Assembly: GCA_946623875.1 (NCBI GenBank)
Contig: CAMORO010000006.1
Span: 1-55,584, forward strand
Reading direction: 5' to 3'
DNA length: 55,584 nucleotides
DNA from: an uncultured Lachnospiraceae bacterium
Lineage (GTDB): Bacteria > Bacillota > Clostridia > Lachnospirales > Lachnospiraceae
Shown here: piece after piece, positions 53,331 through 55,584 of the stretch
Position numbering within the stretch: the first letter of the stretch is position 1
Layout of the letters: each line of letters starts with the position of its first letter
Program-made: the position numbers and the translations under genes
Notes under the pieces: model-generated
The model's database searches: none
What the model saw: only the letters and a program-made list of their open reading frames with translations
What the model was told of the DNA's origin: nothing

Positions 53331-53360
53331 TTGAAAAACATACCCCGTTTGCGTTATTAT
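53331..53360 (+). promoter_or_regulatory. ABC transporter promoter
   Basis: TTGAAA (53331-53336) and TATTAT (53355-53360), 18 bp apart, about 38 bp before the permease ATG. Confidence 0.65.
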
Positions 53361-53398
53361 GTATCTGTTGTCATTCACGGAAACAGACAGGAGAGAAA

Positions 53399-54082
53399 AT
53401 GACTTTATTATTGTCCGCAATAAGCGAGAAATTCTATAAATGCTTCATATACGAAGACAGATACAAGCTACTGCTGAGCGGTATCGGAGTAACCATTAAG
53501 GTCTCTCTTCTTGCAGTCGTTATAGGTATCCTGTTGGGCTTTCTGATAGCTCTTTGCAATCTTTCCAAAAAGAAGCCGTTAAACGTGATAGGCAGCCTGT
53601 ACACCAATGTCATAAGAGGAACTCCCTCAGTCACCCAGCTGATGATCATTTATTTCGTCATATTCGCCAGCATCAACTGGGCCAAATGGATAATCGCAGC
53701 CATAGCCTTCGGGATCAATTCCGGCGCATATGTATCCGAGATAATCAGAGCCGGAATCCTTTCTATAAACAAAGGACAGACAGAGGCCGGCAGATCGCTC
53801 GGACTCAATTCCAAGCAGACAATGCTGTATATAATCATTCCGCAGGCAGTTAAGAATATCTTCCCAGCAATGGGTAATGAATTCATAACTCTCATAAAGG
53901 AAACAGCCATCGTCGGATACGTAGGCCTTATGGACATTCAGAAGGCCGGCGATTTCATAAAGAGTTCCACCTATGAGGCATTTATGCCACTTGTCGGAAC
54001 GGCAGTCATATACTTTATTCTTATCAGGCTTCTTACCGTTGCGCTGAGCAAGTATGAAGCGAAGCTCAGGAAGTCCGGCTAA
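53399..54082 (+). CDS. Polar amino-acid ABC transporter permease
   Basis: This 227-residue permease of the HisM/GlnP type has about five membrane helices. The family loop that docks to the ATPase is EAGRSLGLNSKQTMLYIIIPQAVK. The N-terminal GIGVTIKVSLLAVVIGILLG and VIRGTPSVTQLMIIYF segments are typical. AGGAGAG lies four bases before the ATG. The ATPase and binding protein follow on the same strand. Substrate probably is a polar amino acid or cystine; it cannot be fixed from sequence. Confidence 0.94.
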   Translation: MTLLLSAISEKFYKCFIYEDRYKLLLSGIGVTIKVSLLAVVIGILLGFLIALCNLSKKKPLNVIGSLYTNVIRGTPSVTQLMIIYFVIFASINWAKWIIAAIAFGINSGAYVSEIIRAGILSINKGQTEAGRSLGLNSKQTMLYIIIPQAVKNIFPAMGNEFITLIKETAIVGYVGLMDIQKAGDFIKSSTYEAFMPLVGTAVIYFILIRLLTVALSKYEAKLRKSG

Positions 54083-54175
54083 AGAGGAAACATCATGTGA
54101 AGCATGATTAAGCATGTTTCCGAGAGCATACCGCCGACAGCTTTTGAGGGGCATTACATTGGAGGAGGAGCACCT

Positions 54176-54898
54176 GTGATTAAGGTTCACAATCTATGCA
54201 AACGTTTTAAAAACATAACCGTACTCCGTGGCATTACCGAGGAGATAGAGGAAGGTGAAGTTGTAGTTGTTATCGGTCCGTCCGGTTCGGGTAAAAGTAC
54301 CTTCCTTCGATGTCTCAATCTTCTTGAAATCCCGGATGCAGGCGAAGTGTTTATAGACGGCGAACAGATCAATCTGCCGGGAACCGATGTCGACAAGCTC
54401 CGTCAGAAAATGGGTATGGTATTCCAGCACTTTAATCTCTTTCCGCATCTTACGGTACGGGAGAATATCACTCTGGCGCCTGTCAAGCTCAAAAAGATGA
54501 CTCAGGAACAGGCAGATGCCAAAGCTGCCGAACTGCTCGAAATAGTCGGACTGTCAGAAAAAGCCGGTGTATATCCTTCTTCTCTCTCCGGCGGTCAGAA
54601 GCAGCGTATCGCCATAGCACGTGCTCTTGCCATGGAGCCTGAGATCATGCTTTTTGACGAACCGACCTCAGCTCTCGACCCCGAAATGGTCGGAGAGGTT
54701 CTTGATGTTATGAAGAAGCTTGCGAAGAACGGAATGACAATGGTGGTTGTAACACATGAGATGGGCTTTGCAAGAGAGGTTGGGACACGTCTTCTGTTCA
54801 TCGACGAAGGCAAGGTGCTCGAAAAGGGTGATCCTGTTGAAGTACTGACCAATCCCAAACATGAAAGGACCATTGCATTCCTGAGCAAGGTTTTATAA
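54176..54898 (+). CDS. Polar amino-acid ABC transporter ATP-binding protein
   Basis: This ATPase of about 240 residues has all motifs: Walker [11 protein letters not shown]-loop [14 protein letters not shown], signature [18 protein letters not shown], Walker [13 protein letters not shown], and the switch His in [11 protein letters not shown] start it at the GTG at 54176, which has GGAGGAG five bases ahead and gives the normal family N-terminus ([10 protein letters not shown]); an ATG at 54104 would add 24 unrelated residues. It forms the motor of the importer with the permease upstream. Confidence 0.93.
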   Translation: MIKVHNLCKRFKNITVLRGITEEIEEGEVVVVIGPSGSGKSTFLRCLNLLEIPDAGEVFIDGEQINLPGTDVDKLRQKMGMVFQHFNLFPHLTVRENITLAPVKLKKMTQEQADAKAAELLEIVGLSEKAGVYPSSLSGGQKQRIAIARALAMEPEIMLFDEPTSALDPEMVGEVLDVMKKLAKNGMTMVVVTHEMGFAREVGTRLLFIDEGKVLEKGDPVEVLTNPKHERTIAFLSKVL

Positions 54899-54927
54899 AA
54901 TTGTTATTTTTTATAATATGATAATTT

Positions 54928-55070
54928 GTAACTATTCAGAACAGCACAGGAATTTTAAAATATGAACAACCAAGCTTGCTTGTATTGGACATATTTTATA
55001 AATTTCTGTATTGGATGAATCCAAAACAGCGAAAAATACGAAGTATTTTGAGCCTGTTCTGAATAGTTAC
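54928..55070 (+). repeat. 143-bp structured element with 17-bp perfect terminal inverted repeats
   Basis: GTAACTATTCAGAACAG (54928-54944) is repeated in perfect inverted form as CTGTTCTGAATAGTTAC (55054-55070). The interior holds three small palindromes: CAAGC-TT-GCTTG (54971-54982), TTGGA-TGAA-TCCAA (55011-55024) and AAAATAC-GAA-GTATTTT (55033-55049). A 21-bp piece of its right end recurs at 12928-12948. It fills the gap between the transporter ATPase and binding-protein genes, ending about 20 bp before the latter's ribosome site. Either a small non-autonomous mobile repeat or a structured RNA. Confidence 0.8.
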
Positions 55071-55102
55071 GACCATTTCACAAAATGAATAGGGAGGAAA
55101 CC

Positions 55103-55584
55103 ATGAAAAAAATTATCAAACTACTGTTAAGTGTAACTACAGTGTGCGCTCTTCTTTCAGGCTGCGGATCAGGCGGTTCCGGATCAGAAAGCCTCAAGAT
55201 AGGAACCAATGCGGAATTCCCGCCGTTTGAATTCGTCACTTCATCCGGTGTGATCGGTGAATATGACGGGATCGATATGGCGATTGCCAATGAAATAGGC
55301 AAGCAGACCGGCAAGTTCATTCAGATCGAGAACATGGAATTTGATGCATTGCTCATAGCTCTTGAGAACGGACAGATAGATGCCGTTATCTCAGGCATGA
55401 CGATCACCGAAGAAAGGGCTCAGGCGGTCGACTTCTCAATACCCTATTACGAAGCAACACAGGTAATGATCGTAGACGGTAATTCAGACATAAAGAAGGC
55501 TTCCGATATGGAAGGCAAAAAGATCGTAGTTATCCAGGGATACACCGGCGAGCTGTGCGTACAGGATCTCGGTTACGACTATGA
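55103..55584 (+). CDS. Amino-acid ABC transporter substrate-binding lipoprotein (partial)
   Basis: The frame runs off the right edge after 160 codons. The start is a lipoprotein signal peptide with lipobox LLSGC (Cys21). The mature part begins like SBP_bac_3 proteins: LKIGTNAEFPPFEF, then GIDMAIANEIGKQTGKFIQI, and DAVISGMTITEERAQAVDFS (the ligand-contact region). It is the extracellular receptor of the importer coded just upstream. AGGGAGGAA lies just before the ATG. The element at 54928-55070 lies in its leader. Confidence 0.94.
   Translation, partial: MKKIIKLLLSVTTVCALLSGCGSGGSGSESLKIGTNAEFPPFEFVTSSGVIGEYDGIDMAIANEIGKQTGKFIQIENMEFDALLIALENGQIDAVISGMTITEERAQAVDFSIPYYEATQVMIVDGNSDIKKASDMEGKKIVVIQGYTGELCVQDLGYDY

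Larger units (their letters stand above)
53084..53398. other. Divergent promoter region between sortase and ABC permease
   Basis: The 315-bp gap separates the long minus-strand block from the plus-strand ABC genes. It carries back-to-back promoters, and a hairpin at 53214-53247 (AAGGGA/TCCCTT arms) is followed on the minus strand by GTTTTTTT, which would stop antisense transcription but overlaps the -35 box of the sortase promoter. No reading frame of note is present. Confidence 0.6.

Noticed and set aside
54104-54175. Extended N-terminus or small leader peptide for the transporter ATPase
   Set aside because: The ATG at 54104 lacks a good ribosome site and the added residues are unlike the family, while GTG 54176 follows GGAGGAG.

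Overview
The window reads as chromosomal DNA of an anaerobic Firmicute, most likely a Lachnospiraceae member (Butyrivibrio/Roseburia-like). The case rests on the order rplS-lepB-rbgA-rnhB-fliK-like-flhB-like, a Re-type citrate synthase next to NADP-isocitrate dehydrogenase and Rex, BspA-type leucine-rich-repeat surface proteins with a class B sortase, and two GGDEF-EAL proteins. Almost everything up to 53.1 kb is coded on the minus strand. Only an amino-acid ABC transporter at the right edge, plus one small RNA near 3.7 kb, runs on the plus strand.

Layout. 0-1.9 kb: an IS607-type transposon (serine recombinase tnpA and tnpB, the latter cut by the left edge) inserted into an already decayed GNAT acetyltransferase. 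1.9-3.4 kb: a phosphoesterase and a DUF434 protein. 3.4-3.9 kb: a small plus-strand RNA gene with its own promoter and terminator, antisense to the remnant of a small holin-like toxin (a probable type I toxin-antitoxin relic). 3.9-10.6 kb: metA, a PAS/GGDEF/EAL protein, ligA and an RluF-type pseudouridine synthase. 10.7-15.9 kb: the rplS operon. 15.9-19.7 kb: ilvB, two ilvN-type genes and ilvC. 19.8-30.6 kb: a coiled-coil membrane protein, metH, topB, a degenerate-P-loop ATPase, a second GGDEF-EAL protein and asd. 30.6-32.3 kb: argH and tRNA-Thr(CGU). 32.3-37.9 kb: a multispanning membrane protein with a Tyr/Glu-rich repeat tail, an O-acetylhomoserine sulfhydrylase, a CFI-box protein, a hairpin-rich spacer and yebC. 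38-44.6 kb: Re-citrate synthase, icd, rex, a coiled-coil protein, nnr and alr, tightly packed. 44.6-53.1 kb: class B sortase with two giant LRR surface proteins. 53.3 kb to the end: permease, ATPase and binding protein of an amino-acid importer, with a structured inverted-repeat element before the binding-protein gene.

How the genes work together. Asd, MetA, the sulfhydrylase and MetH cover most of the route from aspartate to methionine, but from separate loci and with no recognisable S-box leader. The ilv cluster makes branched-chain amino acid precursors. The Re-citrate synthase/Icd pair would make 2-oxoglutarate, and it sits with the NADH sensor Rex and the NADHX repair enzyme Nnr. The sortase probably anchors the TPKTGD-tailed LRR protein to the wall.

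The most promising undescribed items are the antisense RNA/toxin remnant at 3.7 kb, the 143-bp inverted-repeat element at 54.9 kb (with a fragment at 12.9 kb), the structured spacer at 37 kb, the Ala111 variant of MetA, and the repeat-tailed membrane proteins. All calls come from reading the sequence; no database search was run.
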